A stretch of DNA of 64,000 bases from Fodinibacter luteus (GTDB taxonomy: Bacteria; Actinomycetota; Actinomycetes; Actinomycetales; Dermatophilaceae): assembly GCF_039541575.1 (NCBI RefSeq), contig NZ_BAABGM010000016.1:94313-158312 (forward strand). The letters are read 5' to 3'. Shown here piece by piece: positions 52,314 through 60,916 of the stretch. Positions within the stretch are counted from its first letter, which is position 1. Each line of letters opens with the position of its first letter. The notes beneath the pieces are model-generated. The model was not told where the DNA came from. It saw nothing but the letters and a program-made list of their open reading frames with translations, and did not search any database. A program made the translations under genes and the position numbers.

Positions 52314-52469
52314 ATGTCGTACGCGAAGTTCCTGGTGATCCAACTAGGGATCTTCATGGCCGCAGCGTCTCTACTGCTGCTGCTTACCGACCTGACGAGC
52401 ACTGCGGTGTCGGTGGTTGGACTGCTGGCGGCTGTGGTTGCACTGCTCGCTGCCATTCGCATGCGATGA
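52314..52469 (+). CDS. Small membrane protein in the copper cluster
   Basis: A 51-residue protein starting MSYAKFLVIQLGIFMAA and ending VVALLAAIRMR, with two hydrophobic helices (about 6-25 and 31-48) separated by TDLTSTAV. It is too small to be listed by ordinary gene finders. TCGGGAG lies about 7 bases upstream of ATG at 52314, a fair ribosome-binding site. Divergent from copB, sharing the CsoR-site region. Confidence 0.6.
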   Translation: MSYAKFLVIQLGIFMAAASLLLLLTDLTSTAVSVVGLLAAVVALLAAIRMR

Positions 52470-52582
52470 CGCGGCGGTCAATGAAGACAGTGGTCCGGAG
52501 GTCTGCGTCCCATTCGATCTCCGGAAAGGCCTGCGCCCGAAGCGTCCATCGCCTCAGATCAGCAGGGTGCGAGGAAACGCGC

Positions 52583-52861
52583 CTAGCGGCGGTGTCCCGG
52601 CATGAGCATCATCATCGCCGCCATTATCGCGACGCAGAACAGCGCGGAGACCACTGCTCCCGCTCCTGCGACGCCGGTGGCGACCAGGACGGCGACGATC
52701 ACCAGCATGGGGACGCACATCACCATCATCATCAGGCGGTGGCCCCGTGATGACTGGGGCGTCTCGGAGGCCAGAGCGGGTCCCGTCTCACCGGTTCTTC
52801 CAGTCGGTGGCGCGTCGGGGTGCGCACCGTGTCCGGCGGGGTGCGTCAGGTGGTCATTCAT
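52583..52861 (-). CDS. Hypothetical His-rich membrane protein
   Basis: A 92-residue protein. A polar N-terminus with several histidines (MNDHLTHPAGHGAHPDAPP) precedes two hydrophobic segments, LMMMVMCVPMLVIVAVLVA and VVSALFCVAIMAAMMMLMPG, both unusually rich in methionine. Met- and His-rich small membrane proteins suit copper binding, but no family is recognised. The start ATG overlaps the stop of an upstream frame by 4 bases. Confidence 0.65.
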   Translation of the reverse strand: MNDHLTHPAGHGAHPDAPPTGRTGETGPALASETPQSSRGHRLMMMVMCVPMLVIVAVLVATGVAGAGAVVSALFCVAIMAAMMMLMPGHRR

Positions 52862-53115
52862 GGCGGGCTTCCTTTCGGGATTCGGGTGTGGTGATCGGGC
52901 TTCGCGCGCTCGCACACGGCTCTTCGCCGCCAGGTTCCCATGCCGGAGAGCGTGGCGGTCTGGGGGCGCAGGCCGAGCTGTGCCCGGGCTGGAGTCGGAG
53001 CTGCGCTCGGGGGTGCAGGGATACTGAGGACGGCCAGCGCCAAGACCCCAGTGATCGTCAGCGGCAGCAGGCGCCAGACCCAACCAGTGACGTAGCCCCA
53101 CGCCGCCGGTGCCAA
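52858..53115 (-). CDS. Hypothetical small membrane protein (tentative)
   Basis: An 85-residue frame with one clear hydrophobic segment (WRLLPLTITGVLALAVLSI) near the N-terminus. The only start available is TTG at 53115, without a clear ribosome-binding site. Its stop overlaps the next gene's ATG by 4 bases (ATGA), which is the main reason to call it. No family recognised. Confidence 0.4.
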   Translation of the reverse strand: MAPAAWGYVTGWVWRLLPLTITGVLALAVLSIPAPPSAAPTPARAQLGLRPQTATLSGMGTWRRRAVCERAKPDHHTRIPKGSPP

Positions 53116-53143
53116 ATGTGCAACGGCGGCCTACCGGCGTGGC

Positions 53144-53356
53144 TCAGCAGGTGTGGGCGGGGTCCCACATCGTGATGCCCTGGTGCATGCCCGGGTTGTG
53201 GTGGTGGTCGAAGCCCATGCTCTGTGGGCAGTCGCGCACGTGCTGGCCGTAGGCCGCGGCGTCTGCGGGCGCTGCGGATGCCGACCCTGATGCTAGGACC
53301 GCGCCCAGCGCGACGAATGCTGTTGCGGCGGCGGCTCGGAGTGCGAAACGTGTCAT
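53144..53356 (-). CDS. Small secreted His-rich protein
   Basis: A 70-residue precursor: a clear Sec signal peptide (MTRFALRAAAATAFVALG, cleavage after ASA near residue 28) and a 42-residue mature part ending GFDHHHNPGMHQGITMWDPA plus HTC. The HHH and two CxxxxxM/H clusters could bind copper outside the cell. No family name is known to me. ATG at 53356 has GAAAGAGG upstream. Confidence 0.65.
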   Translation of the reverse strand: MTRFALRAAAATAFVALGAVLASGSASAAPADAAAYGQHVRDCPQSMGFDHHHNPGMHQGITMWDPAHTC

Positions 53357-53483
53357 GACTTGTCCTCTTTCTCGGTGGTGTTCGGAACGGAGTGGCGCTA
53401 CGTGACCAGGTGTCGGTGGTGGATGGCCGGCGTGCGGCTGGTGGTTTCAACGGACGTCGTCTCGGAGCGTCCTCGCCGTGCCA

Positions 53484-53726
53484 TCAACGCGCCGGGGGAA
53501 GCAGACTCTGCCTCGAGTGGTACTCCTCGGCGTCGATCTCGCCGCGGGCGAACCTCTCGTCGAGGATCTGGCGGGCCGAACGCTCGGGGTCACGGTCGCG
53601 CGGGCCGGCACCGCCGGTGCCGCGGAACAGCGCCACGATCCCGAAGACGACCAAGGCCCAGAAGCCCACCGTGGTCAGTGCCATGAGGACCCATGCACCC
53701 CAGCCCATGCCGTTGCCCCACATCAT
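53484..53726 (-). CDS. SHOCT-domain membrane protein
   Basis: An 80-residue protein starting MMWGNGMGWGAWVLMAL, one membrane helix (about 10-35), and a C-terminal SHOCT module SARQILDERFARGEIDAEEY. SHOCT is a short oligomerisation domain. The Met/Trp-rich N-terminus recurs in the second SHOCT protein at 61202. A CopR-type box is 74-91 bases upstream of the start (53800-53817), so copper control is likely. Confidence 0.82.
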   Translation of the reverse strand: MMWGNGMGWGAWVLMALTTVGFWALVVFGIVALFRGTGGAGPRDRDPERSARQILDERFARGEIDAEEYHSRQSLLPPAR

Positions 53727-53799
53727 GGTCCTCACCTCTCCCAAGAAGTCGATGAGTCGACCCTGCTCGTCCACCCCCGGCTGCGCGGTCGCGGTTCCG

Positions 53800-53817
53800 T
53801 GAAGGTTCGCTGAAGAT
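53800..53817 (+). promoter_or_regulatory. CopR-type box between the SHOCT gene and copRS
   Basis: TGAAGGTTC-GC-TGAAGATGT: two 9-base direct repeats with a 2-base spacer, matching the CopR consensus TGAAGATTT-nn-TGAAGATTT known from Corynebacterium glutamicum (recalled, not looked up). It is 74-91 bases upstream of the SHOCT start and 59-76 bases upstream of the response-regulator start. Confidence 0.75.
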
Positions 53818-53875
53818 GTGCGCTGCGGCCCCCGCTCGTCCGGGAACCACGCCCGGTGGCTGCGACGATGGCGGC

Positions 53876-54634
53876 ATGCCTGACAAGGATCCCCTCATGC
53901 GGTCGGCGACCGGCGACGCCGGCTCACCGGCACGAGCTGCCGTCAGGGCGCTCGTCGTGGAGGACGAGGTCGAGATGGCGAGGGTGATCGGCAGCTACCT
54001 CGAGCGAGAAGGCTTCGAGGTCCACCTCAGCCATGACGGCCTGGATGCCGTGGACAGGGCGCGCGAGGTCGACCCGGACATCGTCGTGCTCGACCTCGGT
54101 CTGCCCGGTCAGGACGGCCTCGAGGTCTGTCGCCAGCTGCGCACCTTCTCCGACGCCTACGTCGTGATGCTCACCGCACGCAGCGACGAGGTGGACACCT
54201 TGATCGGGCTGTCTGTCGGGGCGGACGACTACCTGACCAAGCCGTTCAGCCCTCGCGAGCTCGTCGCCCGTCTGCGTGCCATGCTGCGGCGCCCGCGCCC
54301 CATCGGCGCACCGGCGCCCGATGACGCCGGGTTCCGGGCGTTCGGACCGCTGACCATCGACCCGACGGGACGTGACGTGTGGCTTGACGACGAGCCGGTC
54401 GCCCTGACGCGCACCGAGTTCGACCTCCTCGCCGTGCTGTCCGAGCGCCCCCGCCTGGCCTACAGCCGACGCCAGCTGATCGATGCCGTCTGGGGGCAGA
54501 CCTGGGTCGGCGACGAGCACCTGGTCGACGTCCATATCGGGCACCTGCGCCGCAAGCTCGCCGACGAGGCCAACGCGTCACGGTTCATCCGCACCGTGCG
54601 CGGGGTCGGCTACCGGATGGGCACGGGCGAGTGA
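53876..54634 (+). CDS. copR: OmpR-family response regulator (CopR-like)
   Basis: A 252-residue regulator: receiver domain with D73 in IVVLDLGLPGQDGLEVC and conserved K in YLTKPFSPREL, and a C-terminal winged helix with LTRTEFDLLAVL and HIGHLRRKLADEA. The GTG of the kinase overlaps its stop by 4 bases. Because the box upstream is a CopR-type repeat and the surrounding genes are copper genes, CopR is a reasonable name. ATG at 53876 is used; a later ATG at 53897 is possible. Confidence 0.85.
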   Translation: MPDKDPLMRSATGDAGSPARAAVRALVVEDEVEMARVIGSYLEREGFEVHLSHDGLDAVDRAREVDPDIVVLDLGLPGQDGLEVCRQLRTFSDAYVVMLTARSDEVDTLIGLSVGADDYLTKPFSPRELVARLRAMLRRPRPIGAPAPDDAGFRAFGPLTIDPTGRDVWLDDEPVALTRTEFDLLAVLSERPRLAYSRRQLIDAVWGQTWVGDEHLVDVHIGHLRRKLADEANASRFIRTVRGVGYRMGTGE

Positions 54635-55770
54635 GCGCGCAGACCTGGCTCGCCAGGCAGCGGACCGATGCCGGCCTGTCCACCCGACTGCTCGTCGCGC
54701 AGGCCATGGTGCTGATGGCCGGCGCCGCCACATCCTGGGTGGTGGCCTCCCTCGTCGCCCCCGGCATCTTCCACGACCACCTCGTCCAGGCCGGCGCGGG
54801 GCACTCCGCGGCGGAGACCGTGCACATCGAGGAGGCGTTCAGCTCTGCGCTGATCATCTCGATGGCCGTCGCACTGCTGACCTCGGTCCTGATGGCCTTG
54901 CTGGTCACGGGCTACTTCACCCGCCGGGTCCAGCGCTCCACCACGCACGTCTCGCACGCCGCGGCCAGGATCGCCGAGGGACAGTTCGGTGCGCGCGTCC
55001 CCAACCCGGGCCTGGGACCTGAGTTCGACCAGCTGGCCACCACCATCAACGACCTCGCCGAGCGCCTGGGTGACGTCGAGGGCACACGGCGCCGCATCCT
55101 TGCCGACCTCGCCCACGAGATGCGCACCCCGCTGGCAACCATCGAGGCGCATTTGGAGGCCCTCGAGGACGGCGTGCGGACGCTTGACGAGCCCACCCTG
55201 GCTGCCCTGCACGGAGGCACCCAGCGGCTGCATCGCCTGGCGCAGGACATCAGTGCCGTCTCGCGCGCTGAGGAGGGTCAGCTGGACTCGCGTCCGGTCC
55301 GAACCAACCCTCAGGTGCTCCTGGAGTCAGCGGCGGCCGCAGCCCAGGACGCCTATGACGCCGGGCAGGTGCGGCTCGCCGTCGAGGCCAGCGGTGCAGT
55401 CCCGGACGTCCACGTCGACCCCCAGCGCATCGGGCAGGTCCTGGCGAACCTGCTCGAGAATGCGCTGCGGCACACCCCGCCCGGCGGCTCTGTTTGGCTC
55501 TCGGCGACCCGTCCGGACAACCACTGGGTGGAGCTGGACGTGACCGACACCGGCGAGGGCATCACCCCCGAGCACCTCCCGCACGTCTTCGAGCGGTTCT
55601 ACCGCGCGGACCCCGCCCGCCGCCATCAGCCCGGCAGTAGCGGCAGCGGCATCGGCCTGACGATCAGCCGCGCCCTGGTCGAAGCGCACGGCGGTGGCCT
55701 GTCGGTGCACAGCGCCGGCCAGGGGCAGGGCGCCACGTTCAGCATCCGCCTGCCGGCCGCCCACGGCTGA
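54631..55770 (+). CDS. copS: Sensor histidine kinase (CopS-like)
   Basis: A 379-residue kinase. Two membrane segments (about 18-45 and 72-95) flank a short external loop FHDHLVQAGAGHSAAETVH with three His residues that could sense copper. HAMP follows, then HisKA with H162 in LAHEMRTPLATIE and an HATPase_c domain with DTGEGITPEHLP and GIGLTISRALVEAHGG. Translationally coupled (GTGA) to the regulator. Confidence 0.88.
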   Translation: MSAQTWLARQRTDAGLSTRLLVAQAMVLMAGAATSWVVASLVAPGIFHDHLVQAGAGHSAAETVHIEEAFSSALIISMAVALLTSVLMALLVTGYFTRRVQRSTTHVSHAAARIAEGQFGARVPNPGLGPEFDQLATTINDLAERLGDVEGTRRRILADLAHEMRTPLATIEAHLEALEDGVRTLDEPTLAALHGGTQRLHRLAQDISAVSRAEEGQLDSRPVRTNPQVLLESAAAAAQDAYDAGQVRLAVEASGAVPDVHVDPQRIGQVLANLLENALRHTPPGGSVWLSATRPDNHWVELDVTDTGEGITPEHLPHVFERFYRADPARRHQPGSSGSGIGLTISRALVEAHGGGLSVHSAGQGQGATFSIRLPAAHG

Positions 55771-55788
55771 CAGCAGCCACCCACAGGA

Positions 55789-55807
55789 ATACACCCCCCG
55801 GGGGTAT
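55789..55807. promoter_or_regulatory. CsoR-type operator upstream of csoR
   Basis: ATACACCCCCCGGGGGTAT: palindromic C5/G5 core flanked by TAC-like ends, 29-47 bases upstream of the csoR start. Self-repression of csoR-copZ-copA is the expected arrangement. Confidence 0.8.
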
Positions 55808-55835
55808 CGTTGACGAGGATGAGGGAAGGACCGCC

Positions 55836-56144
55836 ATGACTGACCAGCCCGCCCACCCCGCCACGATCCCCGGCTACATCGACGACAAGGACAGCCACCT
55901 CACCCGGCTGCGCCGAATCGAAGGACAGGTCCGCGGGCTGCAGCGGATGGTCGAGAACGACACCTCCTGCATCGACATCCTCACCCAGGTCTCAGCTGCC
56001 ACCAAGGCGCTGGAGGCGGTCGCCCTGGGGCTGCTGGATGACCACCTGCGGCACTGCCTGGTCCATGCAGTGAAGGACCCCGTAGACCTCGAGGAGAAGC
56101 TGAACGAGGCGTCCTCGGCCATCGCTCGACTCGTCCGATCCTGA
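55836..56144 (+). CDS. csoR: CsoR-family copper-sensing transcriptional repressor
   Basis: A 102-residue helical repressor. The three copper ligands are C45 (DTSCIDIL), H70 and C74 (DDHLRHC); the spacing C-25-H-3-C matches characterised CsoR proteins. GQVRGLQRMVEND in the first helix is conserved in the family. It releases DNA on Cu(I) binding, consistent with the three C/G-tract palindromes in this region. First gene of csoR-copZ-copA. Confidence 0.93.
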   Translation: MTDQPAHPATIPGYIDDKDSHLTRLRRIEGQVRGLQRMVENDTSCIDILTQVSAATKALEAVALGLLDDHLRHCLVHAVKDPVDLEEKLNEASSAIARLVRS

Positions 56145-56185
56145 AAACCAATCACCGACCAGCAGCACCCGAGGGAGACACCACG

Positions 56186-56407
56186 ATGAGCGCCCAGACC
56201 TTTCCCGTCACCGGCATGACCTGCGGCCACTGCGTCAACGCCGTGAGCAGCGAGATCAAAGAGATCGCCGGCGTCACCGTCGTCAGCGTCGACCTCGTCG
56301 CCGGTGGCACCTCCACGGTGAACGTCACCAGTGCGGTCCCGGTCAGCGAGACCGATGTCGCCGCGGCCCTCGACGAGGCGGGCGACTACCACCTCGCCAC
56401 CGCCTGA
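56186..56407 (+). CDS. copZ: Copper chaperone CopZ (HMA domain)
   Basis: A 73-residue single heavy-metal-associated domain with the copper-binding GMTCGHC (C13, C16) and the usual beta-alpha-beta-beta-alpha-beta length. It delivers Cu(I) to the ATPase encoded 43 bases downstream and to CsoR. Confidence 0.92.
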   Translation: MSAQTFPVTGMTCGHCVNAVSSEIKEIAGVTVVSVDLVAGGTSTVNVTSAVPVSETDVAAALDEAGDYHLATA

Positions 56408-56449
56408 CACACGCAGCACGGCCCGCCACCCGGGCCCGGAAGGACAGCA

Positions 56450-58750
56450 ATGACCACGCACCTGGACGACACCCAGCAGCACGACCGCGACGTCGAGCTC
56501 GTCATCGGGGGCATGACCTGCGCGTCCTGCGCCGCCCGGATCGAGAAGAAGCTCAACAAGATGCCCGGTGTCACGGCCACGGTGAACTACGCGACGGAGA
56601 AGGCCAAGGTCAGCTTCGGGTCGGACGTCGACCCGGCGGACCTCGTCGCCACCGTCGAGGCCACCGGCTACTCCGCGATCCTGCCCGCCCCACCGGCTTC
56701 GGACACCACGGGCGCTCCCGCAGAGGATGCTGCGCAGCGCGCCAAGGACGAGGAGGCCGCCGCCTGGCGCCAGCGCCTGGTCGTTTCCGCCGTGCTGACC
56801 GTGCCGGTGCTGCTGATGTCGATGGTCCCGGCCCTGCAGTTCGACAACTGGCAGTGGCTCTCCCTGACGTTGGCCTCCCCGGTCGTCGTGTGGGGGGCGT
56901 TGCCGTTCCACCGTGCGGCCTGGACCAACCTGCGCCACGGCGCGGCCACGATGGACACCCTCATCTCAGTCGGCGTTGGAGCGGCGTACCTGTGGTCGCT
57001 GTGGGCCCTGTTCTTCACCGACGCCGGCATGACTGGCATGCGGATGCCGTTCGACCTCTTCCCGGGCCGCTCGGGAGCCGAAGAGGCCCACCTGTACCTT
57101 GAGGTCGCCGCCGCGGTGACGACCTTCATCATCGCCGGCCGATACTTCGAGGCCAAGGCCAAGCGCACTTCCGGTGCCGCGCTGCGTGCCCTGCTGGACA
57201 TGGGCGCCAAGGACGTCTCCGTGCTCCGGGACGGCCCACAGGGACCCGCCGAGATCCGGATCCCGGTGTCGCAGCTGGCTGTCGGCGACCGGTTCGTCGT
57301 ACGCCCGGGCGAGAAGGTCGCCACCGACGGCAGGGTCATCAGCGGCACCTCGGCCATCGACGCCGCCATGCTCACCGGCGAGTCCGTCCCCGTCGAGGTC
57401 GCCCCCGGCGACACCGTGGTCGGTGCGACGGTCAACGCCGGAGGACGCCTGGTCGTGGAGGCCACCCGCGTCGGCTCCGACACCCAGCTCGCTCAGATGG
57501 CCCGACTCGTCGAGGACGCTCAGAACGGCAAGGCGGACGTCCAGCGGCTCGCCGACCGGGTCTCCGCGGTCTTCGTGCCGATCGTGATCGGGCTCGCGCT
57601 GGTCACCTTGGCGGCCTGGCTCCTGACCGGCCACTCCACGACCGCGGCCTTCACCGCCGCCGTCGCAGTGTTGATCATCGCGTGCCCCTGCGCGCTCGGA
57701 TTGGCCACCCCCACAGCGTTGCTCGTCGGGACCGGCCGGGGCGCACAACTCGGCATCCTCATCAAGGGCCCACAGATCCTGGAGTCCACCCGCCGCGTCG
57801 ACACCATCGTCCTCGACAAGACCGGAACCGTGACCACCGGGCACATGGGCGTGAGCCAGGTCCACCCGGCCCAAGGGCAGCCACTCGAGCAGGTGCTCGC
57901 CATTGCCGGCGCCCTCGAAGACGCCTCCGAACACCCCATCGGTCGCGCCATCGCCAAGCACGCCAGCGAGACCGGCCTCGACCTGGCAACCGTCCAGGAC
58001 TTCACCGGGCACGGCGGCAACGGCGTCACCGGCGTCGTGGGCGGGCACGCCGCCCAGGCTGGCCGCCGCTCCTGGCTCGCCGAGCAGTGGTCCCTGACCG
58101 CCCCCGCCAACTTGGTCGAGCTGGCCGAGTCCGCCGAGACCGAGGGCCGCACACCGGTCTGGATCGCCTGGGACGGCAGCATCCGGGCGGTGATCGTCGT
58201 CTCCGACACCATCAAGGACAGCTCACCCGCTGCCATCGCCGACCTCCAGCGCCTCGGGCTGCGCCCGGTGCTGCTCACCGGCGACAACGAACGAGCAGCC
58301 CGCGAGGTCGCGCGCCAGGTCGGCATCGACGCGGAGGACGTCATCGCCGATGTGCTGCCGTCGGACAAGGTCGACGTCGTCAAGCGCCTGCAGCGCGAGG
58401 GTGCCGTCGTCGCCATGGTCGGCGATGGCGTCAACGACGCAGCGGCCCTTGCGCAGGCCGACCTGGGCCTGGCCATGGGGACCGGCACAGACGTCGCGAT
58501 CGAGGCCTCCGACCTGACCCTGGTCAGCGGAGACCTGCGGGCCGCGCCGGACGCGATCCGCCTCGCCCGCGCCACGCTGGGCACCATCAAGGGCAACCTC
58601 TTCTGGGCGTTCGCCTACAACGTGGCCGCTCTGCCCCTCGCGGCCCTCGGCCTGCTCAACCCCCTCATCGCGGGCGCTGCCATGGCCTTCAGCTCCGTGT
58701 TCGTCGTCAGCAACAGCCTGCGCCTGCGACGGTTCGACCCCTCCCGCTGA
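56450..58750 (+). CDS. copA: Cu(I)-translocating P1B-type ATPase CopA
   Basis: A 766-residue copper exporter. One N-terminal HMA with GMTCASC (C24, C27), membrane motif CPC at 412-414, phosphorylation site DKTGT with D456, the SEHPIG HP-locus and GDGVNDAAAL are all canonical for CopA. It completes the csoR-copZ-copA unit. Unlike the CopB-like pump at 49616 it has the normal cysteines, so the two ATPases probably handle different copper pools. Confidence 0.95.
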   Translation: MTTHLDDTQQHDRDVELVIGGMTCASCAARIEKKLNKMPGVTATVNYATEKAKVSFGSDVDPADLVATVEATGYSAILPAPPASDTTGAPAEDAAQRAKDEEAAAWRQRLVVSAVLTVPVLLMSMVPALQFDNWQWLSLTLASPVVVWGALPFHRAAWTNLRHGAATMDTLISVGVGAAYLWSLWALFFTDAGMTGMRMPFDLFPGRSGAEEAHLYLEVAAAVTTFIIAGRYFEAKAKRTSGAALRALLDMGAKDVSVLRDGPQGPAEIRIPVSQLAVGDRFVVRPGEKVATDGRVISGTSAIDAAMLTGESVPVEVAPGDTVVGATVNAGGRLVVEATRVGSDTQLAQMARLVEDAQNGKADVQRLADRVSAVFVPIVIGLALVTLAAWLLTGHSTTAAFTAAVAVLIIACPCALGLATPTALLVGTGRGAQLGILIKGPQILESTRRVDTIVLDKTGTVTTGHMGVSQVHPAQGQPLEQVLAIAGALEDASEHPIGRAIAKHASETGLDLATVQDFTGHGGNGVTGVVGGHAAQAGRRSWLAEQWSLTAPANLVELAESAETEGRTPVWIAWDGSIRAVIVVSDTIKDSSPAAIADLQRLGLRPVLLTGDNERAAREVARQVGIDAEDVIADVLPSDKVDVVKRLQREGAVVAMVGDGVNDAAALAQADLGLAMGTGTDVAIEASDLTLVSGDLRAAPDAIRLARATLGTIKGNLFWAFAYNVAALPLAALGLLNPLIAGAAMAFSSVFVVSNSLRLRRFDPSR

Positions 58751-58760
58751 CATGTCCCGA

Positions 58761-58794
58761 TCTGCCGAGCCGATCGCGAAATCGGTTCGGCAGA
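58761..58794 (+). terminator. Hairpin terminator after copA
   Basis: TCTGCCGAGCCGAT (58761-58774) pairs with ATCGGTTCGGCAGA (58781-58794) with a single mismatch around CGCGAA, 11 bases after the copA stop. Confidence 0.75.
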
Positions 58795-58798
58795 CGGC

Positions 58799-58816
58799 AT
58801 CTTCAGCGAATCTTGA
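58799..58816 (-). promoter_or_regulatory. CopR-type box upstream of the thiol-redox operon
   Basis: On the minus strand: TCAAGATTC-GC-TGAAGATGC, two 9-base direct repeats with 2-base spacing. It lies 77-94 bases upstream of the glutaredoxin-like gene, in the orientation opposite to that gene, as do the other two boxes relative to their targets. Confidence 0.7.
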
Positions 58817-58892
58817 CCGAACCTCGACGGTGACCACCGGGTGGCCCCGCGATGCTCGAAGCATCCGATGAACCGTCGTCGAGGAGGCCCCG

Positions 58893-59204
58893 TTGTCCAC
58901 GCATCCAGGCCCGCCCCACGGGCCCATCAAGGTCACCGTGGTCGAGTCCCCCTCCTGTCACTACTGTGCTGACGCGCACCAGGCGCTCGAGCAGCTCACC
59001 GGGGACGGCCACCCACTAGAGGTGACCACGCTCGACGTGCGCGACCCCGCCGGCCAGGACCTCATGCGACGGCACGGTGCAGGAATGAGCCCGCTCGTCC
59101 TGGTCGACGGCGCCTTCTTCAGCCAAGGCCGGCTTCCCCGGCGCAAGCTGGCCCGGCACCTGCGCAAGTGTGCTGAGCGACCTCACATCACGACCGGCGC
59201 CTGA
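58893..59204 (+). CDS. Glutaredoxin/thioredoxin-like protein
   Basis: A 103-residue thioredoxin-fold protein with active-site pair CHYC (C22, C25) and the cis-Pro region GAGMSPLVLVDG. The start is TTG at 58893, decided by GAGGAGG 5 bases upstream. It is the first gene of a run with CcdA-like and redoxin proteins, so it probably handles thiol reduction for copper-handling proteins. Confidence 0.85.
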   Translation: MSTHPGPPHGPIKVTVVESPSCHYCADAHQALEQLTGDGHPLEVTTLDVRDPAGQDLMRRHGAGMSPLVLVDGAFFSQGRLPRRKLARHLRKCAERPHITTGA

Positions 59205-59206
59205 CG

Positions 59207-60193
59207 ATGGGCGAGCTTCTCACCACCGGCTCAGTTCTGGCGGCGTTCCTCGCCGGCGGGGTCGCACTCTTCGCCCCGTGCTGCATCGTCTTCCTGGCCC
59301 CCAGCTACCTGGCGGTCGCGGTGAAGAACCGACGTTGGCGACTCCTGCCCCTGACCTTCGTGTTCGCCGCCGGGCTCGCGCTCGTCCTGGTGCCCATCAC
59401 CTTGGGCATCAGCCTGGTGGCCTCCGCCATCGCCAACTACCACCAACCGCTGTACTACGCGGGGGGCGCACTCATGCTCGCCCTGGCGGCGCTCAGCCTG
59501 TCCGGGCGGATGATGACGCTGCCACGGTTCCTGCGGGCCCCGGACACCAGCAGCGGGGACGCCCTGAGCTTCTTCGGCCTCGGCGTCTTCTCCGGCGTCG
59601 CCAGCAGCTGCTGCGCCCCCGTCCTCGCTGGCGTCTTGACCCTCTCCGCCCTGTCCGGCTCGGTCGTGGGGGGCCTCACCCTAGGGCTGGCCTACACCTT
59701 CGGCATGGTCTTCCCACTCTTTGTCATGGCCTTGGTGTGGGACCGCTACCGGCTCGGCGAGCGACGCTTCCTGACGGCGAAGCCGGTCACGCTGCGGACC
59801 GCGGGCCACACGCTGCACACCAACACGATCAACGTCGGGGTCGCCGCGGCCTTCGCCGTCATGGGCGGCTTCGTGCTCTACCTGGCCGGCACCGGCACCA
59901 TGACCAGCGGGCCCGGCTTCCAGGTCGGCATGGGGCGAGCCCTCGCGAGCCTGTTCTCGCGGATCGAGGCATGGGTGGCCCCCGTGCCCGAGCCGCTGCT
60001 GGGGCTGGCCGTGCTCGCCATCGCTGCAGTCTTCGTCGTCGCCACCCTGAGGGACCGCCGCCGCCGTTTGTCCCCCGGCGAGGTCCACCGCAGCGAGCAG
60101 CCGGCCGAGGTCCCGGACGCTGACACCACCCACGCCTGCCACGCACCCAGCGGCGCCCCCGCCGGTATCGACGACCCACACGACCACCACTGA
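59207..60193 (+). CDS. CcdA/DsbD-like thiol-disulfide transporter
   Basis: A 328-residue membrane protein with six or more segments. The two redox-active membrane positions are LFAPCC near C25-C26 and ASSCCAPVLAG near C135-C136, as in CcdA. It moves reducing power across the membrane from cytosolic thioredoxin to exported proteins. The extra hydrophilic C-terminus (about 290-328) is His-rich (HACHAP, DDPHDHH). Coupled: it starts 2 bases after the upstream stop. Confidence 0.85.
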   Translation: MGELLTTGSVLAAFLAGGVALFAPCCIVFLAPSYLAVAVKNRRWRLLPLTFVFAAGLALVLVPITLGISLVASAIANYHQPLYYAGGALMLALAALSLSGRMMTLPRFLRAPDTSSGDALSFFGLGVFSGVASSCCAPVLAGVLTLSALSGSVVGGLTLGLAYTFGMVFPLFVMALVWDRYRLGERRFLTAKPVTLRTAGHTLHTNTINVGVAAAFAVMGGFVLYLAGTGTMTSGPGFQVGMGRALASLFSRIEAWVAPVPEPLLGLAVLAIAAVFVVATLRDRRRRLSPGEVHRSEQPAEVPDADTTHACHAPSGAPAGIDDPHDHH

Positions 60194-60211
60194 CCACACC
60201 GAGGAGTACCG

Positions 60212-60829
60212 ATGTCCACGAAGGCAGCGCGAGAACACCGCCAAGCCAAGGTCGCGGAAGTGGCACAGGCCGCCGAGCACGGTCACCGCGGCCGGCTCGC
60301 GGCGGCCTGGGCGACCGTCCTGGTCGTTCTCCTCGGCATCGTCGGGTTCATGCTCGCGACGTCGCAGCCCGAGTCCTCCACAGCGATCAAGACGGCCCCG
60401 GACTTCACCCTCACCGACACCACGGGCCAAGAGGTGGCGCTGTCCGACTACCGCGGCAGCAACGTCGTCCTCTACTTCAACGAGGGCGCCGGCTGCCAGT
60501 CCTGCCTGGTGCAGATGGCCGAAATCGAGAAGGAGGCCGCCGCCCTGAAGGACCTGAACGTCACGGTGCTCCCGATCGTCATGAACACCCGCGAGCAGAT
60601 CACCGACGACATGAAAGCCAACGGCGTGGCCACACCCTTCCTGCTGGACGACGGCACCGTCTCACAGGCCTACGGCACCCTCGGCAAGGGCATGCACGCC
60701 GGCCTGCCGGGGCACAGCTTCGTGCTGATCGACAAAGCCGGAGAACAGCGCTGGTACGGCGAGTACCCCTCGATGTGGCTTTCCCCCGACCAGCTCATGA
60801 CCGAGCTGCGCGCCCGCCTTGCGACCTGA
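60212..60829 (+). CDS. Membrane-anchored redoxin (AhpC/TSA, TlpA-like)
   Basis: A 205-residue protein with one N-terminal membrane anchor (about 30-50) and an outward thioredoxin-like redoxin domain; the active site is GAGCQSC with C95 and C98, and ATPFLLDDG/PGHSFVLIDKAG complete the fold. It would be kept reduced by the CcdA-like protein encoded just upstream and could reduce copper-binding proteins or act as a peroxidase. Confidence 0.88.
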   Translation: MSTKAAREHRQAKVAEVAQAAEHGHRGRLAAAWATVLVVLLGIVGFMLATSQPESSTAIKTAPDFTLTDTTGQEVALSDYRGSNVVLYFNEGAGCQSCLVQMAEIEKEAAALKDLNVTVLPIVMNTREQITDDMKANGVATPFLLDDGTVSQAYGTLGKGMHAGLPGHSFVLIDKAGEQRWYGEYPSMWLSPDQLMTELRARLAT

Positions 60830-60916
60830 ACCGGCCCCCGCCGTGCCCATGGCCGTGGTGGTCACGCGTGCCGGCCACATAGGCTCACCAACACGCCAAC
60901 CGTCGAGGAGACCACG

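Noticed and set aside
53144..53356. Toxin-like small secreted peptide
   Set aside because: The His-rich mature part and copper context fit metal binding better; there is no immunity gene.
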